64,000 nucleotides of DNA from assembly GCA_910592205.1 (NCBI GenBank), contig CAJVPJ010000031.1:1-64000 (forward strand), read 5' to 3'. Every line of letters begins with the position of its first letter. The stretch's first letter is position 1. A model generated the notes under the pieces. The model made no database searches. It was given only the letters and a program-made list of their open reading frames with translations, and was not told the DNA's origin. Shown here piece by piece: positions 1 to 12,319 of the stretch. Source of the DNA: Paraglomus occultum (Eukaryota; Glomeromycota; Glomeromycetes; Paraglomerales; Paraglomeraceae). Position numbers and translations under genes: made by a program.

Positions 1-1778
1 AAAGTGGAGTGATAACGAATCATGAAACATTAATATTATCTCTGGAAAAGCCTATTTTAGCTGTGCTAATGCATCTGCCACCACAAGATGAAAATCGAGC
101 AAACTTTTTCAATCGCGTGTTATTCTCGCATCACGTAAGTCGTTGTCCGATTGATCATGTCTTGGACATTTAATCTTGGCTTGTCCCTAACATGAATATT
201 TGCATAATACAGAGTGGGTTACAACAGAACGAGAATTTGTTGTTAGAATTTGTATTCTATACGTTGGATTCTAAAGGAGTTGATGAAGCGCTGAATACAT
301 TCGAAGTGTAATGAATCTAAGCCTGTTTTGTAACATATTTCGAAATGTTCTGACACTCTACGCATGTTTATCATAGGCACCTCACCACACCCCCCTATAG
401 CGAGAATCCTGTCTTTTTAGGATACGTTGGCTTGATGGCCTATGCGTTGTGGCAACGACGTTCTGGGCGATTAAATAACGAGATTGATTCGACAAGTGAA
501 GAAGAGAGTATGCAAAATGAATCTATTCTAGTCTACAAGATTTAGCCAGTTAGTTCGTTCAGCGAATAAAGAAATGACGCTGAATTTTTAGATCGGATGG
601 AGGTTTGTTCTTATACGCCAAAGTATTACTACTCAATTGCGTGTCAATCCCTGGAAACATCACTTGAGTTGGATATTAATAATGATTTATTTCTTGATAC
701 GTACATCAAGGTTTGTATCCTGTAAATAGCACAAATCCTTTCGATCCATCGTTCACCTAACAATAGTCTTTAGCTCTTAGTCGCAAACGACGAAATAGAT
801 AAAGCAATATCGATGGCAAAAAAAGCTTTTGAGAACAGTGATAATCGACTAACGACACACAGGTATACAGTCACATGCGAGCTAAAACCATAAAGTATCT
901 CTATTCACGTATTATTTCTGTTTTCTATTTATAAGAATACTTGTTACTCTTCTTTACACTTATCAAGGAACTGATAGGGAATGGCTGTCCGTAGCGAAAT
1001 CTTATCATCAATTGGATCCCGTCGGCTGTCCAGAGATTGCCTTATTACCATTAATCGAGCACTATGATGCTGATATAAAGCGTTACGATGTTGCTAGCAG
1101 TAAGAAAAATTTGGGCATAGATTATTAAGCTTATTTTCTTTTGAACTAACTGTTATTGTATTGTTGTAGAGCACACAGGGAAGATAGTCAGTCACAAAAT
1201 TGTGAAAGCCCACAAAGCTGTTCTGAAAATGCTTTTTGCAAGAATAGAACACGGCGATGTACGATGGGAGATATTAAAAGAAACTGTTAAGCGTATACTA
1301 CATATAGAGTGAGTTCTGGCCGATGTTTTGCACTTTGCTATCTATAAGCTGACAATGTTTAGATTCTCATTTATCCACACTCTTTCACCTACCCAGTACA
1401 CTATCGCCAACATCCCTCCACTCCCTATTCTCTAGTCGCCCTTATCTGCCTGGTTTGCTCTTTAAACATCGACAAACAGATACATCTGTTTCTCGGCAAG
1501 GTCTTTTTGATGTGATTGGGCAATACGTTGAACCGTTTGGTCATTATGTGGTTAAAGATGAGGAGCTCACACTGAACTACATTAGCAAGTTGAAGGAAGT
1601 TGTAGTGAATAAGGGCGGAGATGTCGACGACATACCATGGGAAGAGTATAAACTTCGGAAGAAAAGGAAGAGTAAACAGAGTAACAGTGATAGCGAAAGC
1701 GAAGGTGAAAGCGATGCAAGTTATTCAAATAATGACGATGATGGGTCTATGTATGGAGCGGAATATGAATCTGAGTGA
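1..1778 (+). CDS. Pol I initiation factor subunit candidate (TAF1A/RRN11-like), 5'-truncated
   Basis: Eight visible exons: 3-134, 213-307, 377-507, 592-710, 774-862, 936-1099, 1170-1308 and 1436-1778. All have GT-AG borders and phases agree throughout, giving 403 residues. The gene enters from the left edge, so the N-terminus is missing. The product is alpha-helical and TPR-like. It has a PPYSENP...GYVGLMAYALW motif in exon 3, YHQLDP in exon 6 and DRPYLPGLLFKHRQ across the last splice. It ends in a Lys/Arg stretch (KLRKKRKSK) followed by an acidic Ser/Glu/Asp tail, consistent with a nuclear protein. The PPY...NP...GY pattern and helical layout recall the TAF1A/Rrn11 family of the Pol I core factor, but this is from memory of the family and not certain. 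It could be another TPR-like nuclear protein. The coding structure itself is solid. Confidence 0.6.
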
Positions 1779-2796
1779 ATAAATAAACCTTGACGAGTAA
1801 GATAAGTCTCTCTTTCCTCGATTAGCAATCGAGTCCATCTTACCTTGAGAAACAAGAACGTAAGTTTGTATATTAAATACTAGATGTAGCTTTGGAATAA
1901 GTTCGTGTTTTTTGAACTAGAAGCATGATCAATCAAAAGCAAACTACAGATGATATTATCCTTATTAAGCAGTTATTCGAAAATCAACCAACATCCTATC
2001 AAGTTAACAATTTACGATGACGACTAGCTTTATTAGACTAAAGCTTCTCGTACCATTAATGCTATATTAATATTTAATCGTCTGCTGAGCACAAGCAAAT
2101 AATACGGCAAGGACGGCCATGGAATAAATACAATTGTATGGACAGCTGCTTAACTGATATATAACTTCTCCACGAAACCCCCCCCCCCCTCCCCCTACAA
2201 TTTACTAATTGCTTACGATACTTCTCATTGTATATCTTCTTTTCTTGCAAATCCACTTAACGTAACTTTTGAATTTTTCATCCATTAAAACGCGTTTCCA
2301 GAAATTTCAATCCTCAAGCAAATTAGATGTCATTGAGAAAGTCTCATTCTCGTAATTGAAAGATTACAGTCATCGCGCCTGTACAGTATATAAAATTGCA
2401 CATTATTTGACTTTGATATAAATATAAACTTTGTTAATATAAACTTCACGCTTCGAAATTTGAACAATTTCTTGCGATTTTGTTCATCTGTTCCAGCGAG
2501 CGATAACGTCATTTCGCATTTTTCTATCTATTAATTTCCTTTTGGGTGGCTATAATTAGGATTTAAACATTCGATTGTGAAACCCACAATCCTTTGTGGC
2601 GTAAAATTCAAAACCTGTGTGTATACAACGAAAGCACCCCCGCACTCAGTAAACATACTCAAAAATCCAGAATGACATCATCAAGCATTGGCAACTCGTG
2701 TTTCGTGTAACATCTTAAATGAACTCTGGTTTATTTAATCGAACCACTCTTACCATTGAATATTGTTAAAATTCTTGAATTAGTCAATAGGTTATC
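1779..2796. other. intergenic region upstream of HOG1
   Basis: About 1 kb without a convincing gene. It contains an AT-rich 3' flank with AATAAA-like sequence just after the stop at 1778, a C-run near 2179-2188, and the presumed promoter and 5' UTR of the HOG1-type kinase. Short open frames here have no coding character. Confidence 0.6.
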
Positions 2797-4930
2797 ATGT
2801 CAGATGAATATGTAAAGTTGTCCATATTTGGGACCGCATTCGAAGTTACGACGAGGTAGGAAATGAGTATGTTGGGGAGAGGGTATGCGAGAGAAGTTTG
2901 GCAATGCTCGGAATGCAACAATCGTCAAACAGTTCTAAGCATTTCACTGATTACATTTCAGATATGTTGATTTACAACCTATCGGCATGGGAGCATTTGG
3001 TCTAGTATGGTAAGGCTACTGACGACGTGAAATATTGGTTATTTTGAATATTAAAATCGGTTTGTTCTCTTTCTGATTAAGCTCCGCTAAAGATCAGTGG
3101 TCAGGAAATAGCGTAGCCATTAAGAAGATCATGAAGCCATTTAGCACTCCTGTATTAGCGAAAAGAACTTATCGTGAATTGAAATTGCTTAGGCATTTGA
3201 AACATGAAAATGTATGACTTTGATTGAATGTTATTACGTTATCTGTTATGTCAAAGTTGGTAACCGAAATCTTGGGGTTTGTTTACATAGGTCATCGGTC
3301 TTAGTAATATATTTATCTCTCCTTCGGAAGACATGTATGCAATATGCGTGGTGAAAGATTATCATGTATAGATACGTCAATCTGCATACGACAAAACGCC
3401 CCATTTTGTTTTAACGTTATGCATACCATTTGTGATTTTTAGATATTTTGTCACCGAGTTGCTAGGGACAGATCTACATAGACTGTTGATTTCTCGGCCG
3501 CTGGAAAAGCAATTTATTCAGTATTTTTTCTATCAGATTTTGGTAAGCTACTTTCTATATTATTTATTATCTATTTTGCTGAATCTGAGTGAGTTTGCGA
3601 TGCCACGATCTTGTACATCTTAATACTAGCAATTATTTTTTCCAACGGTTCTTTGAATAGAGAGGGCTGAAATACGTCCATTCTGCTGGTGTGGTCCATA
3701 GAGATCTGGTGAGTAATTTTCAACAGCCTTCCCAACCGTAAGTTTCATCAAAATTGCTCACTTTTGCTGAAAATGGGACATTGTTAGAAACCCAGCAACA
3801 TACTTGTAAATGAAAATTGTGATCTAAAGGTGAGCTGAGCATACAACTATGTACTCGTGCATTATATATTATAATGTCTTTATTATAATGAATTGGCTGT
3901 TCTATTGAGCTAACCCAATCTCTATTTCTTTATTCTCATTCTCGTTAGATTTGTGACTTTGGGTTGGCTCGTGTTCAAGATCCTCAAATGACAGGATATG
4001 TATCGACACGTTACTACAGAGCACCCGAGATTATGTTAACCTGGCAGAAGTATGATGTAGCAGGTGAGTAATTCGATCAGTCAAGTTTGCTACCACACAT
4101 AACAATAATTATCTGACTCATGAATGCGTAGTCGACATATGGAGTGCTGGTTGTATTTTCGCTGAGATGCTTGAAGGAAAGCCTCTCTTTCCAGGAAGGG
4201 ATCGTAAGTACAGATTTCCGGCAACGTTCTTCTTTCTTTTTTTTTTTTCGCTTTGGCAACTAAAATAATTTTCACATTGTCTTAGATGTCAATCAGTTTT
4301 CAATTATCACAGAATTGTTGGGAACGCCTCCTGACGACATTATTCAAACAATTGGCAGCGAGAATGTAAATATTAACTGATTCATTGCTGCTAGAAGTTC
4401 CAATTTATGCTAAAGTTATTATTTGTCGTAGACAAGGAAATTTGTGGATTCGTTACCAAAACGAGAAAGAGTTCCTTTTGCGCAAAAATTCAAGAACGCG
4501 GATGCGGATGGTAATGACTATTTATGATTTAATTATATTTCTTTATTTTAAATTACTTAGCTTTTACACTCCCTCTCTTCCCTATCAATTTCTTTATATG
4601 ATGATATTAGCGTTGGATCTTCTGGAAAGAATGCTTGTTTTTGATCCTCGAAAGCGCATTACTGCCGCAGAGGCGTTAGCACACAAATACGTAGAACCAT
4701 ATCATGATGAGAGTGACGAACCAGTTGCAGAGGTGCCATTTAATTGGTCATCTATTGAAGCTGACTTGCCGGTAGATAGCTGGAAGAGTATGATGTATGC
4801 AGAAATTTATGGTGAGTGATTATTTAAAGCTATAGGCTTATAATACGTTCTGTCGTTGTGTGTATGTCACGGCTGGAGAAATGTAACTCATTTTTATTGT
4901 ACAGATTTCCGCAACGAGGACACCATGTAA
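2797..4930 (+). CDS. HOG1: HOG1/Sty1-type stress-activated MAP kinase
   Basis: Thirteen exons: 2797-2855, 2962-3009, 3082-3211, 3291-3334, 3443-3542, 3661-3708, 3788-3829, 3949-4063, 4132-4203, 4286-4365, 4432-4510, 4611-4811 and 4905-4930. They encode 347 residues with consistent phases. The start is fixed by the HOG1 N-terminus (FVKLSIFGT-like, here [16 protein letters not shown]). Visible motifs: Gly loop GMGAFG, catalytic Lys about 50 (VAIKKIMKP), HRDL with Asp142, DFG at 160-162, dual-phosphorylation loop TGY at 172-174 ([14 protein letters not shown]), the [12 protein letters not shown] segment and a common-docking-type acidic region ([10 protein letters not shown]). TGY rather than TEY marks the p38/Hog1 class. 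It is the terminal kinase of the high-osmolarity and oxidative stress cascade and shuttles to the nucleus when phosphorylated by a Pbs2-type MAPKK. No key residue is missing and it looks functional. The C-terminal tail is short. Confidence 0.97.
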
Positions 4931-6965
4931 TTGTTATTGTGTTGAATAGACTAATGAGTTAAAATTCGAGATTTTATCTTATATTCTACACTTTATATCG
5001 GGATATATACACATGTATTTAATATTTTATTATTCGATCATATCATGTTTCTGGTTTCGTTTGTTTTGGGGTGATCTGGGAGGAATTAAGCTCCCTAACC
5101 TCGAAACAAACGTTGGATGAGCCTCATTTACAACGTATATTGCTTTGCAATATTCAAAGCCAAATTTAAACTTTGTCATTATGGTATGTTGTAGACGAAT
5201 TGGACGCTTAACGTCACTTACAATCTTTTGCTTAAGTTATCTTACAGTTCTATAGCGCCAGTTCTCGAACTAATTTGATACGCCAGTATAACAATGCTAT
5301 GTTCCAAACAAAACGAAATATTCAGATTTACGGCCTGTCTTTTACTCAGTATCGCCCACACCAAGACGATCTGTTTCTTGTCAATGCGATTTCGTAAATT
5401 GCACAATGATATTCAATTATGATCAATTACAAACACGTTCAACAATTCGCTATAACTGACTATCCAAACTATCTTTGGTACACAATTTCCATTATGAATT
5501 GAGAACATATTGCAAGAATAGATTACAAATAAAATTGGGCTTGGCTATTTGGCTGATTTGATATGGAAAAAGGGACACAATAGTCTGATTCAGATGTTTC
5601 TACAATGGCTGGCACGTTGATATAAAACATGTTCGATGTCATTTAATCGCATTAGTATTATAATTTCGTTTGAACTATAAAGCAGGTAGTCAAGTGGATA
5701 TAAAGGATTGTACACATCTTATACATTTCAAGCTGTTACATAGTATTAACTCTCTAAGCAGCTGCCGTTATCGTGGATGACGCGTCATCACAATATAATA
5801 TTAAAATTGCGCAAAATGTGAATCAAAATTCAATTAATTAATTAGAGAAAGACTGTTCGCGGGATTTTCTACTCATCATTCGTAAGTTACAGTATAAGAT
5901 ACTTATTGACATTTGCCGAAGGATTATTATGTATGGTGATAGACAATTATTACATATAAACAACAACAAAGACGCGTACATGAGAAACAGAGCTTTCAAT
6001 TGATACCAATTTTGTTACTAAAACTGACCGCGCAAACTTATGTATGAATATTGGTATTAGTCACAAATACCACTATGAATCAGACATGTTAATTAAGTGG
6101 TTTCTAGTTATAACATTGTCAACGCATGCAATGCCAAGCATGTTGAGATAAGCTTCTTGGCATAGATGTACATTGTGATCTCAAAGATAGAAGTTTTTTC
6201 ATGAGATCTCGTTTTCTTTTCAAACATTGGATGCTAATTTGATCATCCATAATTGCAATACAATTACAATGGTGTAAGGTTTTCTTTGGAAGCGTCGGAA
6301 TCATTTGCTTCATTGGGTATGTGGCTATGATCACTATTATTGGTAATATGAATGAATCATGCTATAGTTTTCGAAGGAAGAGCATTCGACTAAGGAAGCA
6401 CCTGTGACAGCTAAGTTTTTATGCCAAGAGACTAAGTAGAAATCTACTGCAATTCAGCGCGTCTAAGACGGCCGACACCCTCACTGAGGTAAATACAGAA
6501 AAAATAAAATATTGTTATTATTGGTATCGGAATAAGGTTTGGCCGCGGTACCGTTTTAATTAAAGTTTATCTCACGAAACGCTCTTCTGGATTAGACTCT
6601 GTCTAAACTATTCATGTGAATTTTGATTAAGGATTTCCCCTTTTAAACAAACAATTGTTAGGCAATGGGAACGCAGTGTCTTGCCAAATATAACGCTAGA
6701 ACTTTTTGGTTTAGACTGTTACCTGAATAATAATAATAAGTCGATGTTAAAGTATCTTAAAAAAACGCAACAAGCATCGAAACAAATTATAACGTTTGTT
6801 ACTTGCTCTTAAACGAGTTTTTATCCAAATAACGACAAAAACATTTTATCCAGTTTCTCAGGTAATGCGCGATATTTTATTATTTGGTTTCGAAATTCCT
6901 TAACTATATCTCATTAAAGATATATATACTTTTAAAGGTATTAACATTTGCGACTACCATAAACC
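4931..6965. other. 2 kb AT-rich intergenic stretch
   Basis: No supported gene. It holds the HOG1 3' flank and AT-rich sequence. A minus-strand open frame at 6119-6334 contains a basic segment but no recognisable domain, and nothing extends it on either side. Confidence 0.5.
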
Positions 6966-7195
6966 ATGGGACTTTGGAGCAAATTTTGCGAAAGTATTTG
7001 GAAAGCGGAGAGCTTCTTAAATGAAACAATGATGGAATTGGCAACGGGAACGACAGTCGTTGCAATCAATCCTTTTGCTGTTCCCCTCGATGCGTCATGG
7101 TTGTAAAATACAACTTACAAAATACTTGTCTTAGTAGCCAGGAACGAGACGAGGTCAATGAAATTATGTCAAAGGAGTTGGAGCAGGAATTGTAA
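6966..7195 (+). CDS. possible small two-exon gene, function unknown
   Basis: An ATG in a fair context (AAACCATGG) opens a frame starting MGLWSKFCESIWKAES. Exon 6966-7102 joined to 7135-7195 (GT...TTAG, 32-nt intron) would give 65 residues ending MSKELEQEL. Without splicing the frame stops at a TAA at 7104-7106 after 46 residues. Both halves have a sensible composition: an amphipathic N-terminal half with a hydrophobic centre (TTVVAINPFAVPL) and a charged tail. I recognise no family. The 32-nt intron is shorter than the roughly 60-110-nt introns of neighbouring genes, which argues against the spliced model. It could be a micropeptide gene or chance. Confidence 0.3.
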
Positions 7196-7730
7196 AACAT
7201 ATAATGTTATTGTTTTTTTTCTCTGTTAATTTTATGGGTTATTTGGGCTGGCGTCTGGCATCTTCCTTAGTTTATTTTTTCTTGTTGTTGTTTTTATCAA
7301 AATTTAATTGTTTGCAATTTTTATGAAAGAGAGTTCATCACTCACATTCTGAGTTTGTTCTTGGTAACAGTTATTATTGTTAACAAGGTTTCTTCATGTA
7401 TACAAATGATATCTAATCTTGACTTATTATTTGTTCTTATGGATTTGATGGTTGATGAAGTACATGTAAAATAAAGTGCAGTTTGTTTTGTCGAGTTCAA
7501 ATATTAGTCCAAGACTATGATGTCAATTATTTGTTCCTGGCTCAATATACTTGACACAAATAATTAACCATGGTAAAAGTCCAAGAAATAATAAACGAGG
7601 TTTATTCCAAATAGGATAAAGAAAAGATAATTTTTATTGATATAAGTGATAAAAATTTGGAGGTCGTTAAAGTCCTGGCGTTGCTTACAGGAGTGGTTTC
7701 ATGATAAAATGGTGAGAAGACAAGAATTTA
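7196..7730. other. intergenic AT-rich stretch
   Basis: T-rich sequence with no coding frame of substance; it ends at the TA target site of the MITE. Confidence 0.5.
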
Positions 7731-8348
7731 CAGTAGGGCGTCATAAGTATCTGAACGCTCCTAGCTTGGAACAGCAACTAGTAAACGCTTCGTATAAAGT
7801 GCATGATCACCTGTAAAATTTCAACCCGATCTGAAAATTTTCCAAACACTCAAGTTTTTACCTAGGGATATCTCGCGATTTGACCGTATGAATTCAGAAA
7901 TTCATATCTCGACACTTTTCTAACCAAGTTTTGTAATTTTTGTTTTATTTTATCGTTAAAATACGTTTACATTATTTCAGAAAAGATTACTGTATGATTG
8001 CTACTACAAAAGCAAATAATAGTACGGCACGATGATATCGATAAATAGTACGCGCGTTTGTTGCAAGTACAATAACGGTTTTCTTCTAATTCGACCATGC
8101 ATCTCAAGAAAAACACAGAGATAATTTGACAAACAAACAGAAAAAGATTGCGCAAATCGATTAGAAACATGTGGAGATATTGATTCTGAAGTTTATGTTG
8201 AAATAAACGACGTGCGGCTTCGATACGTTTTTATATGTTTTAGATGCTAATATTGGATGTTTGGAAAATTTTCTGATCATGGTTTGTTATGCACTTTATA
8301 CGAAGCTGTCCCAAGCTAGGAGCGTTCAGATACTTATGCGCCCTACTG
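7731..8348. mobile_element. MITE-type non-autonomous Tc1/mariner-like element, about 618 bp
   Basis: The left end begins CAGTAGGGCG and the right end is its complement, CGCCCTACTG. Both are flanked by TA (7729-7730 and 8349-8350), the target duplication typical of Tc1/mariner transposons. The inverted repeats run inwards for over 100 bp with small gaps. For example, AAGTATCTGAACGCTCC occurs on the left at 7746-7762 and as its complement near 8317-8333, and the blocks around GAAAATTTTCCAAACA pair near 7833-7850 and 8258-8275. The interior has no transposase-like frame, only a 67-codon minus-strand frame without catalytic motifs, so movement would depend on an enzyme supplied elsewhere. Degree of conservation suggests a fairly recent insertion. 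Confidence 0.8.
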
Positions 8349-9056
8349 TATATAATCGAGTTTGATTATTTTTAATTCCGCATTAGGAGATGTGAATATA
8401 CTGTAACGCGAACCGTATCGTGATTCTATGCAACCTTCTTCATAGAGTGTGTCCCACTGCGCGAAAAGTCTCAACGTAATCGTTAATATAGATAATTCCA
8501 CTATTAATCCAATTTTTACGATTTTTTATCGTGAGCTTCTAATTAATGTACCCTCCGCGGAAATATTAAATACCAGTCGGTTGTCAATGAATAGCAGACG
8601 TAGGATTCTTTTCACAAAAGAAATAATAATACTGGGGCTTGAGCATTCTGCTCCCGAATAAAAGTGAGAAAAGAATTACGACAGTAATGTAATTTATTGT
8701 AAATGGTTGTGGTGACAAAAGCTTACTTAACCTTTAATTTGGGAATCACCAAACTCTTTCCAACAAGTCTGCTATAGAGATAATAAACAATATTGTGATC
8801 TCTCCGGACATGAGATCTTAGTCTGAGTGTCAATGTTCGTTTAAATCTTTCCTATCTTTCATATATTAACTCAATCCAACCATTTGTCTTATATCTGTCT
8901 GTCTGCTCATTACTACCATTCCCGGAAAATGTTCAACCAATATACTGTTTCTCTGTGATTGACTGTATATGCTACTGTGCTTCTTATATACACATATTAC
9001 TACGTAATTAATAAAAAGTTCTGTTTTCATTAATTCTTCACAAATCCATCTACAAG
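8349..9056. other. intergenic stretch between MITE and EI24-like gene
   Basis: No recognised gene. It serves as the 3' flank of the minus-strand EI24-like gene. Open frames at 8449-8661 (plus) and 8866-9060 (minus) lack motifs; the latter runs into the last EI24 exon in a different frame. Confidence 0.5.
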
Positions 9057-10615
9057 TCATGAGCTTTTTATTCGGCTCCGACGTTCGAATCCCCGTCTTC
9101 CTATGCAGCTTATGACTTTATTATTTAGTTTTTTGGCTATCCAGAATACAGGTAATTTATAGGGCACGTAGCGCGAGAATAGAGCACGCTCATCGTTGCG
9201 TGGCCTCGGCTGAGCGTTACTTGCCATAATAATGTACTAAAGCGTAGTTGAATACCCGTGCGAAAATCAAAACCATTATTAAAACATTCGAAACGCGAGT
9301 TGGAAATTATATTCATATAAAGTAATATATACTTACAACTGGAAATACCATGGCAAATATGCCGGCACTAAAAAATTTGTTAACGAAGAATGTAACCCCG
9401 GTAAACAAGAAACCTTTTAAAAAGACAATATCATTGAGTATTTCATATCAACGTCTTCCATCAGTTACACTTAAAATCGGCATATATACCAAATCCGGCA
9501 AAATAAGCCCATCTCTCTTCAAAATAATCAATCCTTTGTTCCAAGTTCCATCTCTTGGCTGTCCATTTGTATCTGTCGAGACATTTTGTTAGAGAAAAAT
9601 ATTTCAAGCCAGAAAGCGAGATCGAACATGTGACTTACTCAAAACTGTAAAAAGCGTATATCCAACAGATAAACATAAAAGACAACGCTGGACCAATGAT
9701 CGGTATTACATAGACCAGCGTCGCTACAATGAGATAGTTCATCAATAGCAACGCTCGATAGATCTCATCAGCCACAACCTTTGGTAATCTAACAAAGAGT
9801 AAAAGGCCCGATAAAGAAAGATTCGATACGCTATCAAATCAAACAACACCATCCGACTATCAGAATCTCTTACCTGGAATACGTCAGCTGTTGGTTAGAG
9901 GGTTGTCCGTATTTTATTCTGTAGGCTCTATCTGCAATTTGTTGATACCACATAGCATTCAAAACAAAACTGAGTAAGAAAACTGGGTATATCCAAAATA
10001 ACTATTAAAAAAGAGAGAAGAGAGAGTTTATAATGGTTGACATATTAATAATGAAATCACAAAGTTGTCATTATAACACATACCAGATATGTCAATTTCA
10101 CAAGCCACCCTAAAATAATCGCAACGAACAGTGATTTCTCTCCACCCTCTCTTCCTCCTTCTTCCGCGCCTTCATTTCCCAGAAAGAAATGTAATATTGG
10201 CAACGTAAAATTATTAAACAACGCTATGCTGCCCAAGAATATGATGCCGTTCAGGGTGAAACACTTTAAGGCCCGATTTCGAATCGTGCTTGACCTGCTC
10301 ATAATTCAACAAAGGATAAATAAAATAGATGACCATACTATTGCGGGATTTCTTTTCATCAAACTCTTTCTTCTTCTCTTATTGAATGTATACCTACATA
10401 TATATTATGATCAAACTCGATGGCCAGGCAAACGCATCCTTAACGCCATACCAGAAATACTTTACGCATAGCTTCAACGTATCCTGCAAGCCAAGTCTTT
10501 TTACTGTTACTGCCGGTTTTGGTGGCTTTTCCGGTTTTACTTGTTTTACTGACTTTATGGATTCCGTTGGTGTCCCCTGAGGTAACTGCTTTGGCGAGCT
10601 ATGTATGTTTGGCAT
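9057..10615 (-). CDS. EI24-domain ER membrane protein
   Basis: Seven exons on the minus strand: 10398-10615, 10084-10294, 9874-10001, 9639-9788, 9490-9572, 9337-9413 and 9057-9236. They encode 348 residues with agreeing phases and GT-AG introns. The N-terminus is Pro/Lys-rich (VKPEKPPKPAV). Several hydrophobic membrane segments follow. EI24-family landmarks include NAMWYQQIADRAY, LVYVIPIIGPALSF, a tryptophan-rich stretch with WNLEQRIDYFEERWAYFAGFG, and a late ASNAQPRPRNDERALFSRYV segment. EI24 proteins are multi-pass ER membrane proteins linked to autophagy and ER quality control in animals; the fungal role is inferred. The start codon is the first ATG in frame upstream of the conserved part. 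The whole family core is present, so the gene appears intact. Neighbours give no functional hint. Confidence 0.88.
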
Positions 10616-12319
10616 ATTCTGGCATTACACAGTCAGTGTTGAGACTCTTCACTGGGATAGTAGAATGGGTAGTTATTTACGTGTGGTCTAATATATGAGT
10701 TAATGACGGATAATTAAGGTATTCCATCGAAAGACTAGTTAGTAACTGAATATGAATTTTACTTGCACAGATCTGCTGGTCAAAAAGAAACAATCCCAGC
10801 CAATGTGACACCGCATAAGCGTGGAAAAATTATTGAACTCGTGATTACAGACCAATTGATTATGCAGACTTGTCTGACAATGATTTCATAAATGATAAAT
10901 AGCAAGAATTTCTGATTCGCATTGAGCCTCATAATGAAATTCAGAGCTGACAAACAGTCATGTGTACGTTACAAAAAAAAAAGACCGAATATGGTTTAGG
11001 TTCATATTTATTTATAATGATAAACCAAAATATTTACCGAATTGTAAAGTACCTCATAATCGATTATGGCACTGCCATGGGAAACTTTTACCGAAGGAGC
11101 ATGTCTTCGTATTACAAACCCGTGCACACCGCAACGAAAGATATGTTCCATGAACTTTTTTTTTCTTTTTTACTTTCTGCATAGCGCCAAATAAGGCAAC
11201 CAAAAGAAAATCATCAATAAAATGTTTACAGAAAACCCCAATTTTGTGCGTTATCTCCGCGATCACGTCATGCGCATACTTTTTGATGGGCAACTGTCTG
11301 GTGCATAGAGGATTCGTAATGTGTTTGTTTATTAGAGGACGGCTTACAACGTCATTGTGGTTTTGAGGCTTACGTCAGACTGAATACATTATTTGGTGAT
11401 CATTATCGTGCGAATGGACAAAGACATTGCTAACTTGACGAAAAAGGGCAAGTTTCATTGGAAACGTGTTTCTCCTGGTATTTCAAGCTAGATACTTTTG
11501 GTTATTAATTTAGTATGCATTAGAAAATATTCAGCATTGAGTTCGTACTCCCAAATAAACTAGACATTCTTACTCTCCATATCCCGTAATGTGTTAACTT
11601 TCAATGAAATTTACGTCTGATTTTGCTAGTCTACTTCATTACGACAAAGCGTCATTAACCTGGCAAAGGAATGCAATAATAATTTTGATTTTGACTAAAG
11701 AAGTGTAAGCCTTGGCAAACTTTTATTCCTAAATAGCTATCATGAACTGAATCTGGATAAGGATAAGAATTAGTGAGTCATTCACAAGCAACTATTCCAA
11801 AGGCTGTTTTTGCCGCTTTTTATTCGTTCATCCTCTAATTCATTAACAGTTTTTCGTCTTTGCGGTGAGATCAACTTTTCTAATAGTATGATGTGAACGC
11901 ACAACTGACTATTTGCTGCCTCTAGAATGTGAATCCCAACAATAGGTTAAAGAATAATAAATTAGAAAACGAACATGACGATAATAAATTTAATTCGCAC
12001 TAGATTGACCGCTGCTGCCTTTATTATTCACGTTAATCGCAACAAATTAGAAACCTATACTTGCAAAAAAAAAAATCCTCCATGGGTATTGCGTATCCCA
12101 GCGGCAATAATAACGTGTCATTTTGATGGAGACGATCATAGAGAAGTCAAAAGGTGATAGCTAATTCTCATTGAGAGCGAATATGTCCGGTCGTTCAGCC
12201 ACATTTAGTAAAATTTTACCCAGTAATTGTCGACCGATTTCACATGACGTAATAATAATAATAATAAAAATAAATAACGTGTTAGGCGCGTTTATATTCA
12301 AAAATATTTTTTCCCAAGA
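10616..12319. other. 1.7 kb intergenic stretch
   Basis: It includes the presumed promoter of the minus-strand EI24-like gene. A short frame near 10770-10890 reads VTPHKRGKIIELV, which faintly resembles a Tc1-type helix-turn-helix start, but it soon breaks. Overlapping frames at 10960-11293 show no domain. I see no convincing gene. Confidence 0.5.

Noticed and set aside
9070-9110. tRNA T-arm-like string (GTTCGAATCC)
   Set aside because: It lies inside the last EI24 exon, the stems do not pair on either side, and no acceptor or anticodon arm can be drawn.
10770-10890. Tc1-type helix-turn-helix fragment
   Set aside because: Only about 13 residues resemble it; no further transposase motif follows and no inverted ends are seen.
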